21,460 nucleotides of DNA from Bacteroidota bacterium (GCA_023418255.1 JAEZZZ010000111.1:1-21460); one strand, 5' to 3'. Shown: positions 7,985 to 16,107, numbered from the stretch's first letter. The notes: generated from the sequence alone by a model not told the origin. Program-made: numbers and translations.

Positions 7985-8902
7985 ATGGGTTATTTAGAAG
8001 TAAAAAACGTAACAAAAAAATATGCCAATCACTTGGCACTAAGCAATGTGTCTGTTGAGGTGCCACGAGGTTCTATTTTTGGACTTCTGGGTCCAAACGG
8101 TGCAGGAAAAACAACACTTATCCGCATCATCACACGCATTACGGCGCCGGACAGCGGAGATATATACATGAATGGTGAGCCTTTTACGGAACAGCATGTG
8201 CAAAGCATCGGCTATCTCCCCGAAGAGCGCGGGCTCTACAAGAAAATGAAAGTGGGCGAACAAGCCCTTTATCTGGCACGACTCAAAGGGATGTCAAAAC
8301 AGAGTGCTTCATCCGAGATAAACAAATGGTTCGAAAAATTCGACATCAAAAGTTGGTACAACAAAAAAGTGGAAGAACTCTCAAAAGGAATGCAGCAAAA
8401 AGTGCAATTTATCTCTACCATCATCCACGAGCCGGAGTTGCTCATCTTCGATGAGCCTTTCAGCGGTTTCGATCCCATCAATGCTGAAATCTTAAAAAAA
8501 GAGATTATCCATTTGAAAAATCAGGGACGAACCATCATTTTATCCACACACAACATGGAATCGGTAGAAGAGTTGTGCGACGAGATTGCACTTATAAATA
8601 AATCGCGAGTGGTACTGCACGGAAAAGTAGCTGATATCAAAGAGGCATATAAAGAAAACATTTTGCGCTTCACCATCAAAGCCGATGTTTTCGAGATGCA
8701 ATCACCGCTGTTCACTCTTATTTCGGAGGATAAACATCATCCATACATCGATATACGCATAAAAAAAACATCTGATATAGATAACTCCGAACTGATAAAA
8801 ACGATTATTCAGCACTACAACGTTCTCGCTTTCGAGGAGGAGCTTCCAACCATGAACGAAGTGTTTATTAAAACCGTAATCCAACAACAAGCAACAAAAT
8901 GA
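7985..8902 (+). CDS. ABC transporter ATP-binding protein, NatA-like
   Basis: The 305-residue product is the ATPase subunit of an ABC-2 type exporter. All nucleotide-binding motifs are intact: Walker A GPNGAGKTT at 36-44, a Q-loop region in which the usual Gln is replaced by PEERGLY (79-85), signature LSKGMQQ at 132-138, Walker B LLIFDE at 152-157 with catalytic E157, and the switch histidine H189 in LSTHN. The PEER variant and a C-terminal extension of about 90 residues (DUF4162-like) are typical of the NatA/YhaQ group. The product should sit on the cytoplasmic face of the inner membrane with the permease encoded by the next gene, whose ATG overlaps this stop in an ATGA, implying translational coupling. 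The exported substrate is not evident. Confidence 0.92.
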   Translation: MGYLEVKNVTKKYANHLALSNVSVEVPRGSIFGLLGPNGAGKTTLIRIITRITAPDSGDIYMNGEPFTEQHVQSIGYLPEERGLYKKMKVGEQALYLARLKGMSKQSASSEINKWFEKFDIKSWYNKKVEELSKGMQQKVQFISTIIHEPELLIFDEPFSGFDPINAEILKKEIIHLKNQGRTIILSTHNMESVEELCDEIALINKSRVVLHGKVADIKEAYKENILRFTIKADVFEMQSPLFTLISEDKHHPYIDIRIKKTSDIDNSELIKTIIQHYNVLAFEEELPTMNEVFIKTVIQQQATK

Positions 8903-10224
8903 AAAAACTCAACATCATTGTTCAACGAGAATATCTGACACGTGTAAAGAAGAAATCATTTATTATTCTTACCGTTTTCATGCCTTTTCTATTCATGGCA
9001 CTCGTGTTTATTCCTTATTGGCTTTCGACAATGAACGAATCGGGAACCAAAGAAATTGCCATCATCGATAATACCGGACTTTACGCACCACTTTTTAAAT
9101 CGTCAAAAGAATATCGATTTGAAGTTGTTGAGAGAAATATTGCTGACAAAGAGGAGCTGAAGCAGCAATTGGGAAAAGAGTTATATGCAATTCTTGAAAT
9201 AACGGACGACTTGTCTAAGAAACCAAAAGCGGTAACACTATTGTCGCGAAAACAACCGCCATCATCGTTGCGACTTTTGATAGAAAATAAGCTTTCAGAA
9301 AAAGTGAGCGAGCAAAAAATTGAACGACTGGCAAAGACAGATAACGTGGACAGGCAGATGATAGAAAAAATAAGAGAAACGTTGAATTCCTCTTCCCACA
9401 TTTCTCTTTCAACCATGCGTTGGCGAGAAAAAGGGGAGATAAAACCCACATCTACCTCTGTCGCCACCATTGTGGGAGTCGTCTTTACAATCCTTATATA
9501 CATGTTCATCATGATTTATGGAAACACCATTATGCAAGCCGTTATGGAAGAAAAGCGCACGCGTGTGGTCGAAGTGATGGTGTCGTCCGTAAAACCGGTA
9601 AATCTTTTGGTTGGAAAAATCATCGGTATCGGTTTGGTAGGAATTACGCAGTTGGTTATTTGGGGAATTTTGCTCGTCATCCTATCCTTTGTAGCACTGC
9701 CTTTGCTTGGCTCATCACATGTAGATGCGGTATCCGCCGGCATGGCAATGAACGAAATGAACGCATTGCAATCGACATCGATTCTAACCGATTTGATGTC
9801 GGTTAATTGGCTGCAAATTATCATCTATTTCATTATTTTCTTTATTGGCGGATACATCATTTATGGTTCTATTTTTGCCATCATTGGAGCAGCCGTAGAT
9901 AATGAGCAAGATACGCAACAATTTATGACACCTGTCACCATTCTTATTCTTTTTGCATTTTATGCAGGATTTTATAGCGTACAAAATCCGGATGGGCCAC
10001 TGGCATTTTGGTGTTCATTTATTCCGTTTACCTCGCCAATAGTGATGATGGTGCGTATCCCTTTTGGCATTCCTTTTTGGCAAAAAATCCTTTCGGTGGT
10101 TATTCTATACGCGTCGTTTGTTGGCGTAGCATTTGTCGCGGCAAAAATCTATCGTGTCGGCATTTTGATGTACGGAAAAAAACCGACCCTGAAAGAGATG
10201 ATAAAATGGATGAAATATAAATAA
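8899..10224 (+). CDS. ABC-2 type permease, NatB/YhaP-like
   Basis: The 441-residue inner-membrane protein pairs with the preceding ATPase. A first membrane helix spans about 20-43. It is followed by a polar extracytoplasmic domain of about 130 residues, then a cluster of five or so further hydrophobic helices from about 188 onward (for example around 190-212, 236-272, 303-330, 348-362 and 395-422). The cytoplasmic loop MEEKRTRVVEVMVSSVKP after the second helix is the hallmark of this permease group and is expected to couple to the ATPase. The C-terminus is short and basic. Related two-gene exporters have been linked to sodium or drug efflux in Firmicutes, but no residue here lets me assign a substrate. 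The start codon overlaps the upstream stop by 4 nt. Confidence 0.9.
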   Translation: MKKLNIIVQREYLTRVKKKSFIILTVFMPFLFMALVFIPYWLSTMNESGTKEIAIIDNTGLYAPLFKSSKEYRFEVVERNIADKEELKQQLGKELYAILEITDDLSKKPKAVTLLSRKQPPSSLRLLIENKLSEKVSEQKIERLAKTDNVDRQMIEKIRETLNSSSHISLSTMRWREKGEIKPTSTSVATIVGVVFTILIYMFIMIYGNTIMQAVMEEKRTRVVEVMVSSVKPVNLLVGKIIGIGLVGITQLVIWGILLVILSFVALPLLGSSHVDAVSAGMAMNEMNALQSTSILTDLMSVNWLQIIIYFIIFFIGGYIIYGSIFAIIGAAVDNEQDTQQFMTPVTILILFAFYAGFYSVQNPDGPLAFWCSFIPFTSPIVMMVRIPFGIPFWQKILSVVILYASFVGVAFVAAKIYRVGILMYGKKPTLKEMIKWMKYK

Positions 10225-10275
10225 AAATTAGAAATCTTATTGAGAGATTTATCCTGTATTCATAACAAGTGCCTC

Positions 10276-10306
10276 TTGATTCTTTATGCAAAAAACGATA
10301 TTTTTG
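10276..10306 (+). promoter_or_regulatory. Promoter of the alpha-L-fucosidase gene
   Basis: TTG at 10276-10278 is followed after 20 nt by TATTTTTG at 10299-10306, a good match to the Bacteroidetes promoter. Transcription would begin near 10313, about 25 nt before the ATG at 10338. It shows that the fucosidase is probably not just read through from the ABC genes. Confidence 0.65.
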
Positions 10307-10337
10307 TTGTCTGAGAATCCCTCAAAATAAAATTAAT

Positions 10338-12449
10338 ATGTTAAAGCGTTGCATTTTAGTTTTCTGTTTGGCCTGTGTCGTTGTTGTTGGCTCATTTGCT
10401 CAAAAACCGACGCGGCAGTGGCTCGATCAAAAATTTTCGATGTTTATCCATTTCGGACTCTATTCCGTATATGGCGGCATGTACGACGGGAAGCCTATTG
10501 AGCGCGGTTACAGCGAACAAATTCAGTCGTTTGCCGGAATTTTCAGCGATTGGTATGCCAATACGGCACACGCGTTCAATCCCGTAAAATGGAATGCCGA
10601 CAGCGTGGTGGCACTTGCCAAAGCCGCGGGAATGAAATCTATTGTTATCACATCGAAGCATCACGATGGATTTTGTATGTACCACTCGCGCCATACCGAT
10701 TTCAATATTGTGGACGCCACTCCTTACGGGCGCGATTTGATGAAAGAGTTGGCGGACGCCTGCACACGTGGCGGCATCGGTTTTGGTGTCTATTTTTCGT
10801 TGATTGATTGGCATTTTCCGCAAGCATATCCCATTTCAAGCCATAATGCCGATCCGCTTACGCCGGAACATTATGCTTTCAATCTGAAACAGGTGGAAGA
10901 AATTATGACCAATTATGGCGATATATCCGAGATTTGGTTCGACATGGGATCGCTCACGCCGGAGCAAAGCCATGGGTTGTACGAGTTGGTGCATCGCTTG
11001 CAACCTCAATGTATGATAAGTGGACGATTGGGGAATGATTTTGTAGATTTTGCCGTGATGGCGGATAACGAATATCCCGATTATAAGTTGGGAGTTCCGT
11101 GGCAAACGGCTGCCTCCATGTTTGACGAAACGTGGGGATATCGTTCGTGGCAAAAGCGTGGCGAAGTGTCACCCAAAGTGAACGAAAAAATCACCAGTTT
11201 GATAAAAGTAATCAGCCGAGGAGGAAATTATCTGCTCAATATCGGACCGCGTGGTGACGGTTCCGTTGTGGAATTTGAAGCCGACGTGCTGCACAATATG
11301 GGACAATGGATAAAATCCAATGCCGAAGCCATTTATGCGACGCAATCCAATCCCTTTGCACATCCGTTTGAATGGGGAGAAATTACCACAAAAGACAATA
11401 ACCTCTATCTTTTTGTAAAAAAAGAATTTGAAGGAAAAGATATTCTACTGAATGGTTTCAGCGGCGCGATTAGTGAAGTTAACGTGCTTTCAAGCAGAGA
11501 AAAATGTATTTTTAATCGGCATAAAATCTACAATGGCGGATATTATATACATGTGCCAACATCGGTAAACAACACACCGTACAATGTGCTGAAAGTTTCA
11601 TTTAAAAATGGATTTTTTGTGCTGCCGACGCACGTAGTCGGCAAAAATAAGGCCCTAACGGCACACAATGCGACACCTGTTTTTGGATATTCGGCTCTCA
11701 ATTATTACGCTGGATACAAAACACTTATCGGCTACGATTGGACATTTGAATGTTCAAGATCGACCGTTGCACCGAAAATATATTTTACCGAGAACGAAAA
11801 AGGACGCGAAATTGAAATCATCGTTGATGGAAATAGCAAAACAGTAGTGCTTGACAATGCTTTCAAACAGACTGTTTGCAAGGCAAATAGCGGAATAAAA
11901 TGGGGAAATATTTATCAAAAATCGGGGAATATCGTCTTTGGTATTTTGGAAGAAGAGAATAAAAGATCGATTGATGTGCATGCCCGAAATTCCAAATGGA
12001 AAAAAGTTGTTGATTTTCCTTACGGAGAAAAGCAGCAAGTGCCGCTTTTGCCACGGAAAAACATCCTTTTTCTGCAAGAAATAGAATCGGATAGGACTCA
12101 GGATGTTGCGATAGAAATCGGCAGCGGCAACGCGCTTTATCTACTGCTTAACGGAGAGTATATCACGGCGCATTTTTCTTCGGAAAGAGTGAAATACGAA
12201 AAACAAATCGTAATTTTGCCGCTGAAAAAAGGCATGAATCAACTTGTTCTCAAATTGTATAACGGATATGAAAAAACATTAAATTACAGCATTAAACCAT
12301 TGGATCGCTGGAATATTTATATGCAACAGTTGGATAAAATTCCGTTATCAAGACAAAAAAAACATACATTTTCTATTCGCACAGCGAATCCCGAATCAAA
12401 AGTTTTGCCTTTGAGAATGAACAATGTGAAAATGAAGAATGAAGAATGA
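10338..12449 (+). CDS. Secreted alpha-L-fucosidase, glycoside hydrolase family 29
   Basis: The 703-residue product begins with a signal peptide (basic start, hydrophobic core, likely cleavage after A21 in GSFAQ) and is expected in the periplasm or at the cell surface. The catalytic barrel, about 28-345, shows GH29 hallmarks: MFIHFGLYS near 35-43, SKHHDGF with H108 and H109, EIWFDMG with the predicted nucleophile D202, and the closing GGNYLLNIGPRGDG. E245 in DNEYP is a candidate acid/base, 43 residues after D202; this is inference. The remaining 350 residues look like beta-rich C-terminal domains I cannot name. The enzyme would release terminal alpha-linked L-fucose from host or plant glycans. 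The frame is open upstream to a GTG at 10269, but that precedes the promoter, so I use the ATG at 10338. Confidence 0.9.
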   Translation: MLKRCILVFCLACVVVVGSFAQKPTRQWLDQKFSMFIHFGLYSVYGGMYDGKPIERGYSEQIQSFAGIFSDWYANTAHAFNPVKWNADSVVALAKAAGMKSIVITSKHHDGFCMYHSRHTDFNIVDATPYGRDLMKELADACTRGGIGFGVYFSLIDWHFPQAYPISSHNADPLTPEHYAFNLKQVEEIMTNYGDISEIWFDMGSLTPEQSHGLYELVHRLQPQCMISGRLGNDFVDFAVMADNEYPDYKLGVPWQTAASMFDETWGYRSWQKRGEVSPKVNEKITSLIKVISRGGNYLLNIGPRGDGSVVEFEADVLHNMGQWIKSNAEAIYATQSNPFAHPFEWGEITTKDNNLYLFVKKEFEGKDILLNGFSGAISEVNVLSSREKCIFNRHKIYNGGYYIHVPTSVNNTPYNVLKVSFKNGFFVLPTHVVGKNKALTAHNATPVFGYSALNYYAGYKTLIGYDWTFECSRSTVAPKIYFTENEKGREIEIIVDGNSKTVVLDNAFKQTVCKANSGIKWGNIYQKSGNIVFGILEEENKRSIDVHARNSKWKKVVDFPYGEKQQVPLLPRKNILFLQEIESDRTQDVAIEIGSGNALYLLLNGEYITAHFSSERVKYEKQIVILPLKKGMNQLVLKLYNGYEKTLNYSIKPLDRWNIYMQQLDKIPLSRQKKHTFSIRTANPESKVLPLRMNNVKMKNEE

Positions 12450-12543
12450 AAATGTGTTGTGTCATATTGAGAAATATAACAGCATAGCACAGAGAACGCA
12501 AAGGAAAGGGACAACCATTTGTGACTCATTAAAATTTTGAAAT

Positions 12544-12903
12544 ATGAAACCATTATTTATCCAATATCCCCAATGCGGCACATGCCGAAAAGCAGCTAAA
12601 TGGCTCCAAGAAAATAATATTGGTGTTGCTTCGCGGCATATAATTCAAGACAACCCTAACGAAAAAGAGCTGTCTGAGTGGATTGACAAAAGCGGACTTC
12701 CGATACAGAAATTTTTCAATACATCGGGACAATTATATCGTTCCATGAATCTGAAAGACAAAATAAAGGCCACATCCAAAAACGAACTTATTTCCATCTT
12801 GGCATCCAATGGCATGCTCGTAAAACGTCCGTTGTTGATAACCGACAAAACCGTACTCGTCGGTTTCAAAGAAGAGGAGTGGAAATCGTCGCTCCCGGAA
12901 TAA
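12544..12903 (+). CDS. ArsC/Spx-family thioredoxin-fold protein
   Basis: The 119-residue cytoplasmic protein belongs to the arsenate reductase-like (ArsC/Spx/YffB) family. It has an N-terminal strand and a CGTC motif with C11 and C14 in YPQCGTCRKAAKWL, a middle helical insertion, and the typical end with KRPLL around R95-P96 and VGFKEEEW. Classical glutaredoxin-dependent ArsC enzymes have one Cys in this loop, while Spx-type proteins have CxxC, so thiol redox or regulatory activity is as likely as arsenate reduction. No arsenic genes are nearby. It lies 21 nt upstream of dusB and is probably co-transcribed with it. The 94 nt before it contain no exact TAnnTTTG box. Confidence 0.88.
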   Translation: MKPLFIQYPQCGTCRKAAKWLQENNIGVASRHIIQDNPNEKELSEWIDKSGLPIQKFFNTSGQLYRSMNLKDKIKATSKNELISILASNGMLVKRPLLITDKTVLVGFKEEEWKSSLPE

Positions 12904-12924
12904 CAAATAAAAACACCGCACCCA

Positions 12925-13920
12925 ATGAAAATAGGTTCGCTCTCTTTTCCCAAATATCCCGTGCTTCTCGCACCGATGGAAGATGTTACGGACATCAGTT
13001 TTCGGTTGCTCTGCAAACGATTCGGTGCAGATATGGTATATACCGAGTTTGTGTCGAGTGACGCACTGGTACGTCACGTAAAACGCACAAAAGAGAAATT
13101 GACCGTGAGCCAAGAAGAACGTCCCGTAGCCGTTCAGATTTACGGCCGCAACCCGGAGGCTATGGCGGACGCCGCAAAAATTTGCGAAGAGACGAATCCC
13201 GATATTATCGATATAAATTTCGGTTGTCCGGTGCGAAAAATCGCCGGAAAGGGTGCCGGTGCCGGTATGTTGAAAACGCCGGAAATCATGCTCGATATTA
13301 CCAAGCGTGTGGTAAATGCAGTGAAAGTACCGGTTACCGTAAAAACACGTCTGGGTTGGGATTATCAATCTAAAAACATTGTGTATTTAGCTGAAAAACT
13401 GCAAGATTGCGGTATCGCGGCGCTTGCCATTCATGGTCGCACCGGAAAGCAGATGTACACCGGGAAAGCCGATTGGAAACTTATCGGCGAAGTGAAAAAC
13501 AATCCACGCATTCATATTCCCATTATTGGAAATGGCGATATTGATTCGCCGGAAATATGCAAAAAGCGTTTCGACGAAACGAATGTGGATGCCGTGATGA
13601 TTGGTCGCGCCAGTTTTGGATGTCCGTGGATATTTCGCGAAGTGAAACACTATTTGGAAACAGGCGAACTGCTGCCGGCGCAACCTTTCTCGTGGTATCT
13701 CGAAATCCTTAAACAGCAAGTGCTGCAAAGCATCGAGCGTCTGGACGAGCGCCGCGGCATTCTGCATATTCGCCGCCATCTGGCAGCTACGCCGCTATTT
13801 AAAGGCATCCCGAACTTCAAACAGACGCGCGTTGCCATGTTGCGCGCCAATACCTTGGATGAGCTGTTTGGTATTTTTAATCACATAAATGAAAATTTCG
13901 GAAGGAATAATCTTTGCTAA
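12925..13920 (+). CDS. dusB: tRNA-dihydrouridine synthase DusB
   Basis: The 331-residue flavoenzyme reduces a specific uridine in the D-loop of tRNAs to dihydrouridine using FMN and NADPH. The TIM-barrel hallmarks are complete: VLLAPMEDVTD near 13-23 (FMN binding), VYTEFVSSDAL, VAVQIYG, then DINFGCPVRKIAGKGAGAGM with the catalytic cysteine C101. Further on are VKTRLGW, AIHGRTGKQMYTG, and IIGNGDI with the later VMIGRASFGCPW, both phosphate-binding loops. The NFGCPVRKI-GKGAGA form points to DusB rather than DusA or DusC. The length is normal. It follows the ArsC/Spx-like gene after 21 nt. Its G+C content (about 48% in sampled lines) is well above that of the susC-susD genes downstream. Confidence 0.93.
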   Translation: MKIGSLSFPKYPVLLAPMEDVTDISFRLLCKRFGADMVYTEFVSSDALVRHVKRTKEKLTVSQEERPVAVQIYGRNPEAMADAAKICEETNPDIIDINFGCPVRKIAGKGAGAGMLKTPEIMLDITKRVVNAVKVPVTVKTRLGWDYQSKNIVYLAEKLQDCGIAALAIHGRTGKQMYTGKADWKLIGEVKNNPRIHIPIIGNGDIDSPEICKKRFDETNVDAVMIGRASFGCPWIFREVKHYLETGELLPAQPFSWYLEILKQQVLQSIERLDERRGILHIRRHLAATPLFKGIPNFKQTRVAMLRANTLDELFGIFNHINENFGRNNLC

Positions 13921-13991
13921 CTTTATATAATTATTGGCATTAAACGAAACAGAACAGAGAGGTCATAAAATAAGCAAAAAAAAAGAACAAG

Positions 13992-14357
13992 ATGAAAAAA
14001 ATAGTTACAATCCTCATTTTCCCGGCAATGTTGCTAATTGTTGCATGCAATAGCGGTAAATCTGCGGTTTCACAGAGAGATTTAAAAACAGAAGCGCAAG
14101 CCAAAGTACAAACAATGCAACAGCTAATCCATTTTGATGATGTACAGGCAACACAACTAATGGACTTGGAATTTCGCCATGCTCAGGCAATACAAAATGC
14201 GAAAAAGGCTGGTTTTTGTAATTCAAAAAAACGCATAGCGAAATTGCAATCTAAGAAATCGCAAGAAATACAAAAGATCTTGACTCGCGAACAATTTATA
14301 AAATATGATGCTATTGACAATAAGCGGATAAAGAAAGGCGATTTAATCGCAAAATAA
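13992..14357 (+). CDS. Small predicted lipoprotein, helical
   Basis: The 121-residue product starts with a lipoprotein signal peptide: two Lys, a hydrophobic core and the lipobox IVAC with C19, followed by NSGKS. The rest is charged and almost certainly helical. It ends with a Lys-rich region and the phrase LTREQFIKYDAI, which recalls the LTxxQ motif of Spy/CpxP-type periplasmic proteins. That similarity is short and I cannot confirm it. A polar pattern such as SQRDLKTEAQAKVQTMQQL also suits a coiled or antiparallel helical bundle. It would be anchored in the inner or outer membrane facing the periplasm. It is transcribed in the same direction as dusB after a 71-nt gap and is followed directly by a hairpin terminator. 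Confidence 0.75.
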   Translation: MKKIVTILIFPAMLLIVACNSGKSAVSQRDLKTEAQAKVQTMQQLIHFDDVQATQLMDLEFRHAQAIQNAKKAGFCNSKKRIAKLQSKKSQEIQKILTREQFIKYDAIDNKRIKKGDLIAK

Positions 14358-14360
14358 TAG

Positions 14361-14394
14361 AGTAGTAGGGAAGCGACTTCGCTTTCCTACTACT
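14361..14394 (+). terminator. Hairpin terminator after the lipoprotein gene
   Basis: AGTAGTAGGGAAGCG (14361-14375) pairs with CGCTTTCCTACTACT (14380-14394) over 15 bp with one G-U pair and an ACTT loop. It starts 4 nt after the stop codon. The following TATGTTATCTCTTT is only moderately T-rich. Confidence 0.75.
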
Positions 14395-14397
14395 TAT

Positions 14398-14874
14398 GTT
14401 ATCTCTTTGGATATTGCTCGTAAATGTAGTAAAAAAAAAATAAAACGGAGGGAACCAAAACAAATAAAGATATGGCAAGAATACAAAGAGATATCCGCAT
14501 TGCGCACTACTTCAGGTTTTTCGAGTTCCATATTTAACGAAATGAATGTCCGTATATTTACCCAAAATAAACTGTATCTTGTTGATATATATGGGCTTGT
14601 GCTTGCGACTGCTTTCCGCCATCAATTTGTTATAAATCAGATGATTGTGGGATTTTTAGGCATTAATGCGGATATCCATATTAACGAATATCTCTAAGAA
14701 GGAAACCTTTCCACGGTATCCTCAAACTGTTGAACCAATAAATACCGTTTTTTAGGCAAGAGGAAGGAATAAATTCAATGTAATAAAAAAAGGAAAAAAC
14801 TCTTTTTCTTTGTTTATTTTCTTTATATTCAGTGTCTTTTCGTAGTGAAATGACATAAAAACAAACATAAGACA
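14398..14874 (+). other. Intergenic stretch with no convincing gene
   Basis: The 477 nt between the lipoprotein terminator and the IS5-type remnant hold one open frame of 96 codons (14407-14697, TTG start). Its first 25 residues are Lys/Arg-rich low-complexity sequence and the rest matches nothing I recognise. The opposite strand also has a short open stretch around 14520-14640. I judge this non-coding or decayed DNA. The end of the stretch is very A/T-rich and may include the left end of the insertion element. Confidence 0.5.
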
Positions 14875-15569
14875 ATGACCTTCTCCACACCATTTATGGA
14901 GCGCGCCACCCGTTCCTCAAAATTTTACGCTCAAATAAATCTTTTGATTGATCAGGCAAAAATAGAAACCCTCATCAACCGTTATTACACCAAAGGAAAC
15001 ACCCTGAAAGAGGAAAAGCCCTATGGTGGACCGGTGTTGTTCAAAATGTTGTTGAAAGAGATTTGGAATGACCTGTCAGATGTGCAGACCAAAGATCTTC
15101 TGAACGATTCGGTTTCGGCAATGCGTTTTTTGCGGTTTGGATTTGAAAGGCACGATTCCCCATCACAGCACATTAAGCCATTTTCGTACGGCCCTTACTC
15201 AAGCCGGCGCGATGGATCAATTACCGGCCGCGATCAATAAAGAATTGGAAACCCTCGGCTTGTTGGTGAAAAACGGTATCAAGGTTGACGCGAGCCTCAC
15301 CTCCACAGCGTTGAAGCCCAAAGGAAAAGTGCGTTATCAGATTGCCGAAGATCGCAAGGAGGACGAGGTCTCGAACCGGGAACAAGACAAACAAAGCGAG
15401 TCGTAAAAAGCATTTTCGGATACAAACGTCACGACGGAGTAGATGAAAACGAAATGATTTTGGGCGTACACACCCCCACAGCCAACGAACACGAGAGTAA
15501 AGCAATGCAACCTCTACTTGAAAAGATTGCCCGTTGTCTTTGTGAAAAAAAACGCCGTTTTAGAGGATA
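14875..15569 (+). pseudogene. IS5-type transposase pseudogene, frameshifted and truncated
   Basis: The remnant starts with MTFSTPFMERATRSSKFYAQ, the N-terminus typical of a Bacteroidetes IS5-type transposase, and continues in frame through YGGPVLFKMLL, IWNDLSDVQTKDLLNDS and SAMRF. A T-run (15126-15131) with one extra T then shifts the frame. Reading resumes as CGLDLKGTIPHHSTLSHFRTAL, VKNGIKVDASLTSTALKPKG and QIAEDRKEDE, ending at a stop at 15404-15406. After a short deletion the first frame continues with IFGYKRHDGVDEN, VHTPTANEHESKAM and LLEK, then breaks off near 15530 in unrelated sequence and stops. The C-terminal third, with the rest of the catalytic triad, is missing. The element is dead. 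Its outer ends, perhaps near 14830 and 15700, could not be fixed. Confidence 0.75.
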
Positions 15570-15748
15570 ATGATCAACAAAAAAAAAGAGAAATTGTCAA
15601 GAAAAAGATGATTCAAGTCAGAAAATAACAGGACAAGTTTCAGCTCAAATTGAAAAAATAGCGAAAAATTTATTTGACTGATGAAAAATGGTTACTTGCA
15701 AAGATCTCTACAAAATTCAAAGAATGGATGAAATTTTAACAAAATATA

Positions 15749-15778
15749 TTTGCATGTAACAAATATTTGCTATCTTTG
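15749..15778 (+). promoter_or_regulatory. Promoter of the susC-susD operon
   Basis: TTTG at 15749-15752 is followed after 18 nt by TATCTTTG at 15771-15778, an exact TAnnTTTG box. Transcription would start near 15785, giving a leader of about 320 nt before the susC-type gene. It lies right at the downstream edge of the IS5-type remnant. Confidence 0.65.
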
Positions 15779-16107
15779 TGTTTATAAAGGGGATGAAAAC
15801 ACCGTTAATTTATGGCTTTTTGCAGCCTTTTTTTTGACAAGTATTGAGACAACTAAATGAAAATTATGATATATGCCGAGTGAATGCCTGTTAAGACAAA
15901 GCTTTTGACTGTAAGGGCAAAGTCGTTCGATTTTACCTTGTTTTTACTGTTGAGGGCTTACCCTTTGAGTTTTTAACTGTTTTGCGTCGCTTTTGATATC
16001 ATCGAACATAAGCATTATATTGTTATGAACAATACGTTTAATTGACTTTGAGAGAAAACTAATTTATGAAAAAACAAGCAGATTTATTAATTTAAAAAGT
16101 AGAGTTT
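15779..16107 (+). other. Long leader region upstream of susC
   Basis: This 329-nt stretch has no substantial gene. Near the predicted transcription start a short GC stem, GGCT (15814-15817) with AGCC (15824-15827), is followed by eight T residues (15828-15835), resembling a weak intrinsic terminator. Further on, AGGGCTTACCCT near 15953-15966 can form a small hairpin. A second promoter candidate, TTG at 16020-16022, 20 nt, TGACTTTG at 16043-16050 (one mismatch), lies close to the gene. A nine-codon open frame (MKKQADLLI, 16066-16095) ends 12 nt before the susC ATG. Attenuation or antisense control is possible but unproven. Confidence 0.45.
16066..16095 (+). other. Nine-codon open frame just before susC
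   Basis: ATG at 16066 and TAA at 16093 frame MKKQADLLI, ending 12 nt before the susC-type ATG. It could be translated as a short leader peptide, but a frame this small arises easily by chance in A-rich leader DNA. Confidence 0.2.

Noticed and set aside
9081..9512. Open frame of 143 codons on the minus strand inside the ABC permease
   Set aside because: It is a shadow of the permease gene; its Ser/Phe-rich composition reflects the complementary reading of that frame.
10269..10337. GTG start extending the fucosidase by 23 residues
   Set aside because: The extension would precede a clean signal peptide and would overlap the promoter at 10276-10306.
12733..13368. Open frame of 211 codons on the minus strand across the ArsC-like gene and dusB
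   Set aside because: It is antisense to two well-recognised genes and its translation looks like a codon-usage shadow with no recognisable domain.
14407..14697. 96-codon open frame between the lipoprotein and the IS5 remnant
   Set aside because: TTG start, Lys/Arg-rich low-complexity beginning, no recognisable domain and no promoter; kept only as an uncertain stretch.
15126..15131. Programmed frameshifting at the T-run in the IS5-type transposase
   Set aside because: A second frame break, a deletion and loss of the C-terminal third show simple decay; the run is also not a typical slippery heptamer with a downstream structure.
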